From NCBI GenBank assembly GCA_013407085.1, contig JACCGJ010001351.1:1-64000 (forward strand): DNA of 64,000 nucleotides, read 5' to 3'. The notes beneath the pieces were generated by a model. The model was not told the DNA's origin. It made no database searches and was given only the letters and a program-made list of their open reading frames with translations. Origin of the DNA: Atriophallophorus winterbourni (Eukaryota > Platyhelminthes > Trematoda > Plagiorchiida > Microphallidae). Both the position numbers and the translations under genes were made by a program. Positions 34,930 through 46,981 of the stretch are shown piece by piece; positions within the stretch are counted from its first letter, which is position 1, and each line of letters begins with the position of its first letter.

Positions 34930-35875
34930 CAGTGGCAGACCGAACACAGATTGTTGGAAAAAGGCTCCACTTCTCCTTAAGTACAAATTTTTCGAAACCG
35001 GATGATATTATTTCATGCGTAAAATTTATATAAACTCAGCTACCGACACACGATCGGACGCACTACACAAATGTAGAGTCAGTATTATCATGAAACAACA
35101 GCCAGCAAGGTTTAGCCACACGCAAGAGGAACAGCGAGCACTTCCTAATCTGCGGATGGAAGAGATAATAGTGATCACTAGAGCCGAAAAAGGCAAGGCC
35201 ACAGAGGAACTCTCAAAATAATAATATAGATATAAGGTTGAATCAAACCTTACTGATGGTAAATATGAAGATGTTGACAGCAGTAGAACCACATCCATTA
35301 TGAATAACGGTAAGCGGGTGGTTTCGAGAAAGCTGCGCGGAATTGAGGAAGAACTTGGTCAGTGATTATGGTTCAGGCTATACTCGAAATCTGCTCAGAC
35401 CCCTAGGTTCTACGGACTCTCGAAGATTCAAAAGGTGACCTATCGTGAATGGCATTGGATCGCCAACACAAGAATTAGCAAAACATCTCGCTCATTTGTT
35501 GAAACCGCTAGTCGGGAACACGGATACTTTCATTGAGAACTTTTTTGATTCCGTTCATCGTTTGAATACAATGAACCTCAACGAGGTCGATATGATGGTT
35601 AGCTTCGATGTAAGCGCTCTGTTCACGAATGAGAACACAACGAGCGCTCTAGAATAAGCCAAAAAATGCACCTAATTCAGACGCGACATTGACAGATCGT
35701 ACGAAATTGAGTTTAAAGCAAATCGTTAACGGTATAGCGATTTGTTTGAATATGAACCACTTCTTGTTTATTGGACAGTTATATAAGCAAAAGGAAGGTT
35801 TGGTGATGGGTTCAACAATCGTAAGTCAATTGACATACATGCGGTTTTGTGGTACTCATCAGCTCACTTGAATAA
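34930..35875 (+). mobile_element. Penelope-like element fragment (PLE-a)
   Basis: Blocks in order: LPNLRMEEIIVITRAEKGKA (PLE N-terminal motif with the ADKG-like signature), then GIGSPTQELAKHLAHLLKPL, MVSFDVSALFTN (reverse transcriptase motif A), and LYKQKEGLVMGSTIVSQLTY, where the family has GSPLSP. Stops and shifts separate them. GIY-YIG sequence is absent. Confidence 0.75.
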
Positions 35876-36104
35876 ATATTTAATCCATTTTCCGAAATCT
35901 CTGTTATATAAATTTGAACACTTGTGCAGCGAAAAAACCGAAAAAAAACAGAACCAAACACGAAGTTAGTCATCTGATTGCTGTTCATGTTTACTTTAAA
36001 AGACTAATTAAATGCGAAACGAAACGGGTAAAATATCAAGCACCCAAAAGTGAAAACGTTTGGTGTGCAACAGTTTCTATAACTAACGTTAAGGAAGAGT
36101 AAGC

Positions 36105-36560
36105 AAGGATAAGTAAGGGTGTTGGCCTCCGTCGGTCGATGTCGACCATGGATGTACATCACATCGCATGAATTCCATGTTTTGCAACTTTTTGAATGAC
36201 TAAACAGTCCGATTCGGGAGAAACAATCTCTCCCGCAGCGCTTGCAACGATAGTCAGAACTCTGTTGTATTGCATCAGTTTCACGCCGGCGGCGTGTTCT
36301 GCGTTCAGCAGCCAAGATCTGTATTTGCTCCTCCCCGGCTTGCAGACGACGCTTCACACAATGCCTCTAAAGTGAGCGGTCAAGAGCAAGTTCTTCACAC
36401 CTTGCGATGTCAGTGTTATGAGCTTTCATATCTCTTTTGTAAACATCTTTGTACCGCAAGTGCGGTCTGCCTAATGGTCGACTTTCTAATTGCAACTCAC
36501 CGTAGAGTAGATCTTTCGGAATACGACCATTTGACAAAACGCTTCTGTTTAGCGCACCTT
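36105..36560 (-). mobile_element. LINE-C 3' fragment
   Basis: Encodes KRDMKAHNTDIARCEELAL, MKRRLQAGEEQIQILAAERR and the zinc-finger-like YRCKRCGRDCFSRIGLFSHS, matching the C-terminus of LINE-C. Inverted relative to the main copy. Confidence 0.8.
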
Positions 36561-36825
36561 CAGACACCTTTAGACTGCGCGATAAGTTGCGTAATAAAAA
36601 ATTAACTAGAAGGGATGTACGGGCAAACATACAGAAAAATGAGTACGAGGGAAAGTGAACACAAAAATCGAATCGGGAGTCAGCCACGCAATTCCAGTGA
36701 ATATCAATCACTGATATGAGAATTACAACCAGCTAATCATGTGCTGTACACGGGTCACAGTGTTGATCTCAATAATGTACATTAAACTAAAATGATGTTT
36801 TTCTCGCTTCGTCCAAAATTACAAT

Positions 36826-36863
36826 CAACTACCGGTTTCTGGCTGTTTGCCGTCATCAGGTGG
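36826..36863 (-). ncRNA. Hammerhead-like motif class A (copy B), core intact
   Basis: CCAC, CTGATGA, GGC/GCC stem II, GAAACCGGTA, then GTTG. CTGATGA and GAAA are intact; U16.1 followed by A at the cleavage position is permitted. Stem I has one mismatch. Confidence 0.5.
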
Positions 36864-37005
36864 AGACAGTAAGATTGAGTTCAGTGGGCCTTGAAACAGA
36901 TAAGAACTAGCTGAAATTGTGCAGGAAACATTGTCACATCGATGACCATGATAACGTACAGCGAACTAAACCGACGCGTTGCTGACATCCCTCAAAATTA
37001 CACTA

Positions 37006-37041
37006 CACAACCGGTTTCTGGCTGCCGCCGTCATCAGTTGG
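37006..37041 (-). ncRNA. Hammerhead-like motif class A (copy E), core intact
   Basis: CTGATGA, a GGC/GCC stem II with loop GGCA, GAAACCGGTT, then GTGT. Core intact, stem I weaker. Confidence 0.5.
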
Positions 37042-37180
37042 ATACAGTTAGTTTGGTTTCAGTTGAAACAGTGTATAAATGGTAAACAAGGTTATACTTG
37101 AATGCCACTGTTGCATAGGGTTCGTACAACGTACCAGGATGTTAGAACAAGAATCACATAATGACTCGTTGTCAAGCACT

Positions 37181-39060
37181 CTCGGCGCTTATGGATGACC
37201 AAAGTGATGTGTTGCTCACATCCACCGAAATTGCATTCCACTCCTACTTTCTTTTTCCTTAATATGATTCCCCGATCGGTGACGAAAATGTTCCACTACA
37301 TTGCAAAGCAACTCAATCTTTTAGGAAACATCGTGATGCCCTTCTCTGAAAAACAAGGCATATATCAGTCTGAAAATCAATTTGACGTACAAACCGCATG
37401 TTAATATTTATTCACACAAAAGTTACTCTCATTTCGGAAAGATCGAAATTGAATTTTGTTGCAGTTAGCCCAGAGATAAAACTAAGTTTATTCGTTTGTC
37501 AGCCTACAATATTGTAGGTGTAATTGCAGAAAGTTGAGCCGAGATACATGTGAAGAGGTCAACAAAACACCATTTGCCTTGAGTTATTTATAAATTCAAT
37601 TTTAAAGGGCTAATGGTAACGCAGTTTAGCGAAAGAGAACAGCAACATCGACAATTCGTCATCCCTTTCAAGTTATCCTCCATGGTTTTAAATGAAAATT
37701 GGTTTACATTTTAAATGACTCATTGCAAGCGCGATAGTCTTGACCTTTTTAGCTGTTTCTCGGTTTAACCTGCTGGAACAAGGTATGATTTTTGCAATTA
37801 CATCTACAATATTTGGAGGCTCACAAACGAGTATACATGGTGATATCGCTAAGCTAATTGTAACAAAATTTGATTTCAATTTTTTGCTATGTTTGAATCA
37901 ATATTAACATGCGGTTGGCGCGGGTAGATTATTATGTTTGACTCCACATATAAAATCTACTACATGTTGATCTAGAGAAACGGTTTTCAATCTATTTACA
38001 TAGATCTGCTTCAAATGGCAGGAAGTAACAGCATAGATTAGCAACACAAGGATTATCATAAGCAATTTTGAAGTATCTGTAACTAAACTTTATCGAACGG
38101 ACAATCTTATCGGCCAGTTCTGAGTTTTAGATTCATTAAGGTTACGAAATGTATATGGATCGTAGTGTCTTGAAATATCTGAGAAATGCAAAGGAAAGCT
38201 TCAGCCTTCGAGCCTCTAGCGAATAAGTTTGATACAACCAGTTCAACAATGCTGCTAAACGCACGGCCTTAAACATATTTTCCATGTCCAAATAAAGTCG
38301 TGAATGCCACAGTTTGATAGGGTTCGTGCAAAGAAACGCAATGCTAGAACAAGAAATTATTTAATGGGTTTCGGACAAAAGCTAGTCTTTGAAGGTTTGG
38401 TAAATGGCGTATTATATAGCAAACTGAAGCCAAGACTTGAGTGTGAATATCGTGTTTCGTCTCGGGTTCGAGTGAGGCAGCAAACATAAATTGCTTTGAA
38501 CGACATAGAGTCAGTCGACTCATACATTCAGAACAACTGAGCTGTTACCATGATCCGCATGCTGAGCGACTAAATCTGTTATTAAATATCATGATGGCAC
38601 TCTCTGAAAAACAAGTTATAGTTCAAAGATGTGTTGCTCACATACCATAGAACAACTGAGCTGTTACCATGATCCACATGCCTCGTAAGAGTCTGAAACA
38701 AATTTCAAACAACCCGCGAATCAAAAGCGAGCCGTTTAACAGCCAACTGATACCGAAACAGATAATGCTTTGGAGAAACTACTCAGCATTTTACAACATT
38801 CGTAAGGTGCACTCTGTCATTGTCATTTGAACTGACATTCCTGAAAAAAACAATGTAGAAAAATAGAACGTACGGTGTGGAATTATGAAGCTTACAACGG
38901 CACTGCTATTAGTATTGACCCGTTTTACTAGACCGGGTAATTCACCTCCAAAAAATGAATCCAGACTGTTGAGGGTTACCATAGAAAATGAGTGTGACCT
39001 GGAAAAGGTTCTAAGTTCTATATCTGACAAGCAAACCTGGGGCTAAACAGTGAACTGAGC
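37181..39060 (+). repeat. Repeat unit copy 1 (PLE-associated)
   Basis: About 1.9 kb shared with 41.40-41.86 plus 45.03-45.98 kb, 46.98-48.43 kb and, inverted, 54.48-56.40 kb. Internally it holds short inverted arms (37.26-37.60 against 37.69-37.92 kb) related to the 10-12 kb palindrome. A PLE follows it here and at 48.5 kb. Small frames such as 38,304-38,489 recur because the DNA is repeated. Confidence 0.8.
38885..39046 (+). other. Small recurring ORF in the repeat unit (copy 1)
   Basis: 54 codons from an ATG: MKLTTALLLVLTRFTRPGNS, then RLLRVTIENECDLEKVLSSI. The first 12 residues are hydrophobic. The frame is open in all three repeat copies that contain it. It could equally be an old LINE remnant; a sequence like a polymerase block (YLEENDVF) follows near 39,250. 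Confidence 0.3.
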
Positions 39061-39159
39061 ATGAATACATGTGATATAGGTGTGTTCTGGGTATTCTTGG
39101 ATGACTCTTTAACAATACCGGGTCTTTGAAGAAAATCCGTCTTATGATCACGTGAGAAG

Positions 39160-41095
39160 CAATACAAGATAGAGATGGACAAATGTCTCAAATGATCGAT
39201 CCGATCTTGACAAAGCGCACTTAATTATCGTAGCGAACAAACTTATCTAATACCTGGAAGAAAATGATGTATTTTCCTCTCCTGCTTTACTAACCTTCTC
39301 CTTACTCTTGACGATTGGACTCGAGCAGTAAACAGTTTTTATTAACCTTATAACTAATAGTTGATTAGATTTTTGTGTTTCTTCAAAAATGGCCTGAGCT
39401 CCGTTAGTTATGTACCTTTACGTATATGGGCGGCTGTCAGCTGACCTTGATCCTGTCCACTCGTATCAGATTGATGTGGATACACACTGTGAGGAAAACG
39501 AACCACTGATCCTGGTCATTTCCACGAGACGTGATACACTGTAGGCGTAATATAGGCTGTTTAGCGGTAAGGTCAAATATTTTGTTAGTGGGTTGAATAC
39601 TACTTAATCATATTCACTTTCCTGATTATCACTCTTCGTCTGACGGAGCATCTGTGTCACGAGTGAAACGTTACCCAAAAACTACTCTAACCGATTGCCT
39701 TCAAATTTTCTTGCATTATGAATACACGATCGGTCCCAACCATTTCCAATCGACTGCTGATTCATACGAGCCACGTGTTCGAAAATTGGCCAGTAAGTTG
39801 ATGAGAACAGCGGAATATAAAGCCAGATGGGTAAACCACCGCATCTGCAACCGTCGTTGCAACCAGCGCGGCGTAATACCGAGAGATATGGTGGTAAAAC
39901 CTCAAGATAATTCCCGCAAATCGACAAAGGCTGCCGCGAGCTAATCCAAAGTATTTTTGAAACAAAGGATTCACCGGGTGAATGGAACCCTATTGGCCGC
40001 TCGATCGAAAGTTTCGAGGATGATGTCGAAACTGCGAGTTGAATTATCCGGAGCGGATTTCTGCAGAACTTGTGAAAAACACTCGGAGTTTTCAGTCACA
40101 CAAACGGAGCGAATAGGAGAAAGACAAAACCGTAGGTTCAACAAGTTATTCTAGTGTTATAATAAACGTTCTTCAGATAAATCTAATAAGTCATTATCTA
40201 GCAACCAGTATTCTAGTGTTTTGAATTTATCTAATCGACAACTTTCGCAAGCGGAACAAAGATTGTTGGAAAAGGGCTGAAATTTCTGCATGTTATAAAT
40301 TTTTGAAAGGTTTTAGGGTTCATTAAATGCACTCCATAGTGAACAGGCGCACGTTGTAAAAAACTGTATTGCTGGTGTCATTAAAAACCAGGAACAAAGC
40401 GTTGCGAACTTTGATTCACACGAAAGGCATGCACTTCTTACGCGGAAACAAGATAAAAAATATAGCCATTACTAAGGCTGTCAAAGGTAAAGTAACGGAA
40501 ATTTTGAAGAAAAGCGACTATTAAGACAAGGTTGGGGATCATTTATCCGAGGCCCTTATGAACGGATAGATAATGGTGAAATGAAAAAGGTAATGAATAA
40601 CTGCAAAATGGCAGTCTCTTGGTATTTGCATGACGTTAAAGAGAGTTTGGAAAAGGCCTTGTGCTATAACCTGTATCCAAATTCTACTCTAACTGCGAAG
40701 TTCTATGGCCTCTCTAAAACACACAAAGAAGGCATTTCTTTAAGCACTATCGTCGACGGTATCGGATCATCCGCGCAAGAGTAGGCTAGACATTTGGCTT
40801 ATTTGTTGAAACATTTAGCCGCCAATACAGCCTCGTTCATCAAGAACGCACATGACTTTGCAGCACGCTCAAAGTCGGTATCGATAGATGACGCAGAAAT
40901 AATGGTTAGCTTTGATGTGAGAGCTTTGTTCTCCAACGTCGATACAACTAGTGCGATTCAACTAGTTAGACGGGCCTTGGAATCTAATGCCAGTTTGTCA
41001 GATCGTACAGATTTGAGCGTCCAGCAAATTATCAAGGGTGCATCGATCTGCCTAAGCATGAACACAGTAAATCACATGAAATCAGTACTTGGATA
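39160..41095 (+). mobile_element. PLE-b: PLE end, ribozyme-like motif and broken PLE body
   Basis: 39.36-39.75 kb is a PLE terminal region shared with 49.8-50.03 and 52.46-52.68 kb. The body follows: KARWVNHRICNRRCNQRGVI (39.81 kb), FYGLSKTHKEGISL (40.70 kb), MVSFDVRALFSNVDTTSAIQ (40.90 kb) and IKGASICLSMN (41.04 kb). It is then cut off by the terminal block at 41,096, so it lacks the catalytic GSPLSP box and GIY-YIG region. Confidence 0.75.
39638..39676 (+). ncRNA. Hammerhead-like motif class B
   Basis: CTGACGG, hairpin GCATCTG/CACGAGT, GAAACGTT, then ACCC. Core position A9 is changed to G, so probably inactive. Same strand as the PLE reading frame. Confidence 0.4.
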
Positions 41096-41400
41096 AGTGA
41101 ACACAAAAATCGAATCGGTATGCAGCCACGCAATTCCAGTAAATATCAATCAATGATATGATAATAAGAACTAGCTAAAATGTGCTGGAAACATTGTCAC
41201 ATCGATGACCATGATAATGTACAGTGAACTAAACCGATGCGTTGCTGACATCCCCCAAAATTACACTCCACAACCGGTTTCAGGCTGCTGCCGTCATCAG
41301 TTGGATACAGTAAGATTGGTTTCAGTTGAAACAGTGTATAAATGGTAAACAACGATATACTTGAATGCCACTGTTGCATAGTGTTCGAACAAGAATCACA
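41096..41400. repeat. Terminal repeat block, second copy
   Basis: Matches 36,650-36,900 and 36,930-37,130; it truncates PLE-b and precedes repeat unit copy 2. Confidence 0.65.
41267..41305 (-). ncRNA. Hammerhead-like motif class A (copy F), best preserved
   Basis: TCCA pairs with TGGA as stem I (with an A-G mismatch next to the core), CTGATGA, GGC/GCC stem II with loop AGCA, GAAA, and ACCGGT as a palindromic 3-bp stem III. Predicted cleavage is after the U following GGU. Confidence 0.5.
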
Positions 41401-41863
41401 TAATGACTCGTTGTCAAGCACTCTCGGCGCTTATGGATGACCAAAGTGATGTGTTGCTCACATCCACCGAAATTGCATTCCACTCCTACTTTCTTTTTCC
41501 TTAATATGATTCCCCGATCGGTGACGAAAATGTTCCACTACATTGCAAAGCAACTCAATCTTTTAGGAAACATCGTGATGCCCTTCTCTGAAAAACAAGG
41601 CATATATCAGTTTGAAAAATAATTTGACGTACGAACCGCATGTTAATATTTATTCACACAAAAGTTACTCTCATTTCGGAAAGATCGAAATTGAATTTTG
41701 TTGCAGTTAGCCCAGAGATAAAACTAAGTTTATTCGTTTGTCAGCCTACAAATATTGTAGGTGTAATTGCAGGAAGTTGAGCCGAAATACATGTGAAGAG
41801 GTCAAGAAAAACACCGTTTGCCTTAAGTCATTCATAAATTCAATTTCAAAGGGCTAATGATAA
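41400..41863 (+). repeat. Repeat unit copy 2, left part
   Basis: Same sequence as 37,195-37,617. Interrupted after AATGATAA (41,856-41,863) by LINE-C and resumed at 45,033. Confidence 0.85.
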
Positions 41864-41903
41864 TGACGACGTCTCGAATATCAGAGGCGTTAGAAAGTCC
41901 GCC

Positions 41904-43928
41904 GTGATTAACAACGAGCTAAAGAGGCTGAATGTCGACGTGGCTGCCCTACAAGAGACGCGCTTACCAGACACTGGTAAGCTAACAGAAAGTGATTACA
42001 CATTCTTTTGGAAAGGAAGAGGTTCCGATGAGCCTCGACTGCATGGAGTTGGGTTTGCCGTGCGAAACGACATATTAAAAGCAACAGAACCGAGCAGCAG
42101 CGGGAGCGAACGGATTTGGACTCTAAATCTGAGGTGCATTACTGGTACCATTACGTTGGTCAACGTTTATGCACCGACGCTCTCTGCGACGCCTGCTGAA
42201 AAAGACGCTTTTTATCATAACCTCACAGCCGTCCTGAAAAACGTGCCACAGAAAAACTGTGTAGTGGTATTGGGTGATTTCAATGCCAGAGTTGGTGCAG
42301 ATTACGAGTCTTGGCAAAACTGTCTCGGAAGGTTCGGTGTAGGTAAAACCAATGAAAATGGGCAACGCCTTTTAGAATTGTGCACACAGTTCAATCTTTG
42401 TGTCAGTAACACTTTCTTTCAAACAAAACCACAGCATAAAGTCTCTTGGAAGCATCCTCGCTCTAAGCATTGGCATCAGCTTGATCTTATTCTTGTTAAG
42501 CGTACTAATATAGGAAGCGTGCTCCTCACCAGATCATATCAAAGCGCAGACTGCGACACTGATCATTCACTGGTCTGTGCAAAACTGAAGCTCCCCCACA
42601 CGAGATTTCACCGCACCAAATTGTCTGCTAAGCCTAGGATAGACGTCACTCGCATGTGCGAACCTAATCTAACTGCGAGATTCGCAAAAGCCTTCACGGA
42701 CGAGTTCAACAAGACAACCCCACTTGAATCTGCTTCAGAAAACTGGGAATTGATAAAAAGCTGCATATGCCGAGTCGCACTTTCCACTTTCGGTCCGAAG
42801 AAAGCTCGAACGAGCGACTGGTTCGAAGCAAACGCTTCTGAGATGACTGCTGTGCTGGATGAGAAACGCTCAGCATTCTTGAGGTTCAAAGGTATGCCAA
42901 CAGATGAAAACTTACGTCTTCTAAGAGCAGCTAGAAATAAGGTCCAACAGACTGCAAGGCGTTGTGCAAACGACTATTGGACTGAAGTTAGCCTCAATAT
43001 CCAAAAAGCTGCGGATACCGGCAATTTTCACGGTATGTATGATGGGATCAAGAGAGCCATTGGCCCAAACAAACTTAAAACGGCTCCCATTAAGTCTTTA
43101 TCTGGTAAGCCGATTGTCGACAAAACTCAACAGATGGAAATATGGGTAGAGCACTTCTCCTCCCTCTACTCTAGGGACAGTACGGTTCTACCGCATGCAC
43201 TTGAAAATGTCGAACGGTTGCCGACCATTGAATATCTAGATACCCCTCCTACTCTTGATGAGCTCAATAAGGCAATCGACCGCTTAGCGAATAGGAAGGC
43301 CCCTGGTGACGACGGAATTCCACCTGAGCTCATCAAATGCGGTAGAGCAGCATTATTACAGCCTCTTCACCATTTGCTTCTTCAGTGCTGGCAGGAGGGG
43401 GGTGTCCCACAAGAGATGCGAGACACAAAGATCATCACGCTATTTAAGAATGAGGGTGACAGAGGCGACTGCAACAATTACAGAGGAATCTCCCTTCTGA
43501 ATGTTGTAGGCAAATTGTTTGCTAAAGTCTTACAGATCCGGCTGCAAGTTTTAGCTGATAGAATTTACTCCGAATCTCAATGTGGCTTCCGCAAGGGAAG
43601 ATCAACCGTTGACATGATCTTCTCCCTGAGACAACTTCAAGAAAAGTGTCGGGAACAGCGTATGCCATTATACGCTGTTTTTATTGATTTAACTAAGGCA
43701 TTCGACTACGTCAGCAGGGAGGGTCTTTTCAAAATGCTCGATCTGATAGGCTGCCCCCCAAGGCTGCTGAGACTCGTTATTTCGTTCCACTCAGGCATGA
43801 AAGGCTCAGTCCATTTTAACGGTTGCAGTTCAGAAGCATTTAAAATTCACCGAGGCGTCAAACAAGGGTGTGTTCTTGCTCCCACGCTGTTCGGTATTCT
43901 TTGCTCTGCTTCTGAAGCACGCTTTTAA
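41904..43928 (+). pseudogene. LINE-C endonuclease-reverse transcriptase, frameshifted
   Basis: 674 codons stay open. Residues about 1-230 are the APE endonuclease (DVAALQETRLPD, VNVYAP, VVVLGDFNARVG, CDTDHSLV). Residues about 440-670 are reverse transcriptase (KAPGDDGIPPELIK, YRGISLLNVVGKLF, SQCGFRKGRSTVDMI, FIDLTKAFDYVSREGL, RGVKQGCVLAPTLFGI). A frameshift near 43,900 ends the frame before the catalytic box; LFADDAAF is in the next frame at 44,040. The first residues lack the usual N-terminal start, so the element may be slightly 5'-truncated. Confidence 0.85.
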
Positions 43929-44313
43929 GACGAGAACAGAAGGCATTTACATACGCACGCGAAGTGATGGCAAGCTTTTCAACCTGAACCGGTTGAGAGC
44001 ACAAACCAAAGTACGGGATGTGATAATCCGTGACCTGTTGTTTGCCGACGATGCAGCCTTTATTGCTCACTCCCAAGAGAACCTACAGTCCTAATGGACT
44101 GTTTTTCGTCGGCATGCAAAGACTTTGGTCTAACAATCAGCATGAGCAAGACCAAAAGTCCTTGGTCAAGGGACTGTATCGCCACCAATCATCACTGTTG
44201 GAAACTGTCAGCTCGAACCAGTACATCATTTCACATATCTTGGTTCAACCATTGCGGATAACCTCTCGCTAGACACGGAGATTGATAAGCGGATTGGCAG
44301 AGCAGCTGTCATT

Positions 44314-44988
44314 TTGTCCCGATTGAACTCTCGTGTTTGGGGTAACCGCAAGCTGACTGTAAAGACAAAGATGATGGTATACAGCGCGTGCGTACTAAAT
44401 GCTTTACTATACGGCAGTGAAACCTGGGCCACCCACGCAAGACACGAACGGAAGCTGAATGCTTTCCATCTACGAAGCATCCGTCGTATCTTGAACATAT
44501 CGTGGATGGACAGAGTGACTAACGCTGAAGTGCTTTCAAAAGCTGGTCTACAGAGCATGTTCACCCTATTGCGACAGCGCCGCATGCGGTGGCTTGGTCA
44601 TGTCTATAGAATGAAAAATGGTCGTATTCCGAAAGATCTACTCTACGGTGAGTTGCAATTAGGAAGTCGACCATTGGGCAGACCGCACTTGCGGTACAAA
44701 GATGTTTGCAAAAGAGATATGGAAGCTCTTGACATTGACCCCGCAAGCTGGAAAGAACTTGCTCTTGACCGCTCACTTTGGAGGCATTGTGTAAAGCGTC
44801 GACTGCAAGCCGGGGAGGAGCAAATACAGCTCCTGGCTGCTGAACGCAGATCACGCCGCCGGCGTGCAACTGATGCAATACAACAGAGTTCTGACTATCG
44901 TTGCAAGCGCTGCGGAGAGATTGTTCCTCCCGAATCGGACTGTTTAGTCATTCAAAAAGTTGCAAAACATGAAATTCATGCGATGTGA
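44314..44988 (+). pseudogene. LINE-C C-terminal part with zinc-finger-like motif
   Basis: A third frame, entered after a one-base loss near 44,090 (the duplicate at 46,040 keeps the extra G). It encodes LNALLYGSETWATHARHERK, RMRWLGHVYRMKNGRIPKDL, and near the end YRCKRCG. In the duplicate the finger reads CKRCGRDCSSRIGLFSHSKS; here a one-base loss near 44,920 alters it. The role is presumably nucleic-acid binding (inference). Confidence 0.75.
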
Positions 44989-45032
44989 TGTACATCCATG
45001 GTCGACATCGACCGACGGAGGCCAACAACAAA

Positions 45033-45978
45033 AATGATAACGCAGTTCAACGGAAGAGGACAGCAACATCGACAATTCGTCATCCCTCTCAAGTTATCCT
45101 CCATGGTTTTAGATGAAAATTGGTTTGAAATTTTAAATGACTCATTGCACGCGCGATAGTCTTGACCTCTTCAGCTGTTTCTCGGTTCAACCTGCTGGAA
45201 CAAGGTATGATTTTTGCAATTACATCTACAATATTTGGAGGCTCACAAACGAGTATACATGGTGATATCGCTAAGCTAATTGTAACAAAATTTGATTTCA
45301 ATTTTTTGCTATTTTTGAATCAATATTAACATGCGGTTGGCGCGGGTAGATTATTATGTTTGACTCCACATATAAAATCTACTACATGTTGATCTAGAGA
45401 AACGGTTTTCAATCTATTTACATAGATCTGCTTCAAATGGCAGGAAGTAACAGCATAGATTAGCAACACAAGGATTATCATAAGCAATTTTAAAGTATCT
45501 GTAACTAAACTTTATCGAACGGACAATCTTATCGGCCAGTTCTGAGTTCTAAATTCATTAAGGTTACGAAATGTATATGGATCGTAGTGTCTTGAAATAT
45601 CTGAGAAATGCAAAGGAAAGCTTCAGCCTTCGATCCTCTAGCAAATAAGTTTGATACAACCAGTTCAACAATGCTGCTAAACGCACGGCCTTAAACATAT
45701 TTTCCATGTCCAAATAAAGTCGTGAATGCCACAGTTTGATAGGGTTCGTGCAAAGAAACGCAATGCTAGAACAAGAAATTATTTAATGGGTTTCGGACAA
45801 AAGCTAGTTTTTGAAGGTTTGTTGAATGGCGTATTATATAGCAAACTTAAGCCAAGACTTGAGTGTGAATATCGTGTTTCGTCTCGGGTTCGAGTGAGGC
45901 AGCAAACATAAATTGCTTTGAACGACATAGAGTCAGTCGACTTATAAATTCAGAACAACTGAGCTGTTACCATGATCC
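45033..45978 (+). repeat. Repeat unit copy 2, right part
   Basis: Continues copy 2 after LINE-C; parallels 37,614-38,565. Contains the inverted arm with TTTGGAGGCTCACAAACGAG near 45,232. Confidence 0.85.
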
Positions 45979-46981
45979 GTGAGCTGTTGTTTGTCGACGA
46001 TTCAGCCATTATTGCTCACTCCCAAGAGAACCTACAGTCGCTAATGGACTGTTTTTCGTCGGCATGCAAAGACTTTGGTCTAACAATCAGCATGAGCAAG
46101 ACCAAAGTCCTTGGTCAAGGAACTGTATCGCCACCAATCATCACTGTTGGAAACTGTCAGCTCGAACCAGTACATCATTTCACATATCTTGGTTCAACCA
46201 TTGCGGATAACCTCTCGCTAGACATGGAGATCAATAAGCGGATTGGCAGAGCAGCTGTCATTTTGTCCCGATTGAACTCTCGTGTTTGGGGTAACCGCAA
46301 GCTGACTGTAAAGACAAAGATGATGGTATACAGCGCGTGCGTACTAAATGCTTTACTATACGGCAGTGAAACCTGGGCCACCCACGCAAGACACGAACGG
46401 AAGCTGAATGCTTTCCATCTACGAAGCATCCGTCGTATCTTGAACAATATCGTGGATGGACAGAGTGACTAACGCTGAAGTGCTTTCAAGAGCTGGTCTA
46501 CAGAGCATGTTCACCCTTGCGACAACGCCGCATGCGGTGGCTTGGTCATGTCTATAGAATGGAAAATGGTCGTATTCCGAAAGATCTACTCTACGGTGAG
46601 TTGCAATTAGGAAGTCGACCATGGGCAGACCGCACTTGCGGTACAAAGATGTTTGCAAAAGAGATATGAAAGCTCTTGACATTGACCCCGCAAGCTGGGA
46701 AAGAACTTGCTCTTGACCGCTCACTTTGGAGGCATTGTGTAAAGCGTCGACTGCAAGCCGGGGAGGAGCAAATACAGCTCCTGGCTGCTGAACGCAGATC
46801 ACGCCGCCGGCGTGCAACTGATGCAATACAACAGAGTTCTGACTATCGTTGCAAGCGCTGCGGGAGAGATTGTTCCTCCCGAATCGGACTGTTTAGTCAT
46901 TCAAAAAGTTGCAAAACATGAAATTCATGCGATGTGATGTACATCCATGGTCGACATCGACCGACGGAGGCCAACAACAAA
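45979..46981 (+). mobile_element. LINE-C 3' part, tandem-duplicated copy
   Basis: Starts in the polymerase catalytic region, LLFVDDSAIIAHSQENLQS (FADD altered to FVDD). It stays open for 166 codons (45,972-46,472), then frameshifts near 46,445. It preserves the finger CKRCGRDCSSRIGLFSHSKS at about 46,850. The 5' end is a duplication breakpoint, not a retrotransposition end. Confidence 0.85.

Larger units (their letters stand above)
36640..37180. repeat. Terminal repeat block with two class A ribozyme-like motifs
   Basis: The start (GTGAACACAAAAATCGAATC) recurs at 41,098. Two class A motifs lie on the minus strand 180 bases apart. It ends at the start of repeat unit copy 1. Confidence 0.65.
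41864..45032 (+). mobile_element. LINE-C: inserted non-LTR retrotransposon with 8-bp target-site duplication
   Basis: Flanked by AATGATAA on both sides (41,856-41,863 and 45,033-45,040); the uninterrupted homologous site is at about 37,613. It encodes an APE endonuclease and reverse transcriptase in one long frame, then, after frameshifts, a C-terminal domain with a CCHC/CCHH-like finger, and ends in an AACAACAAAA tail. C-terminal finger and GHVYRM block recall the I/Nimb or RTE-like groups; I do not assign the clade. Recent enough for the duplication to be perfect. Confidence 0.85.
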
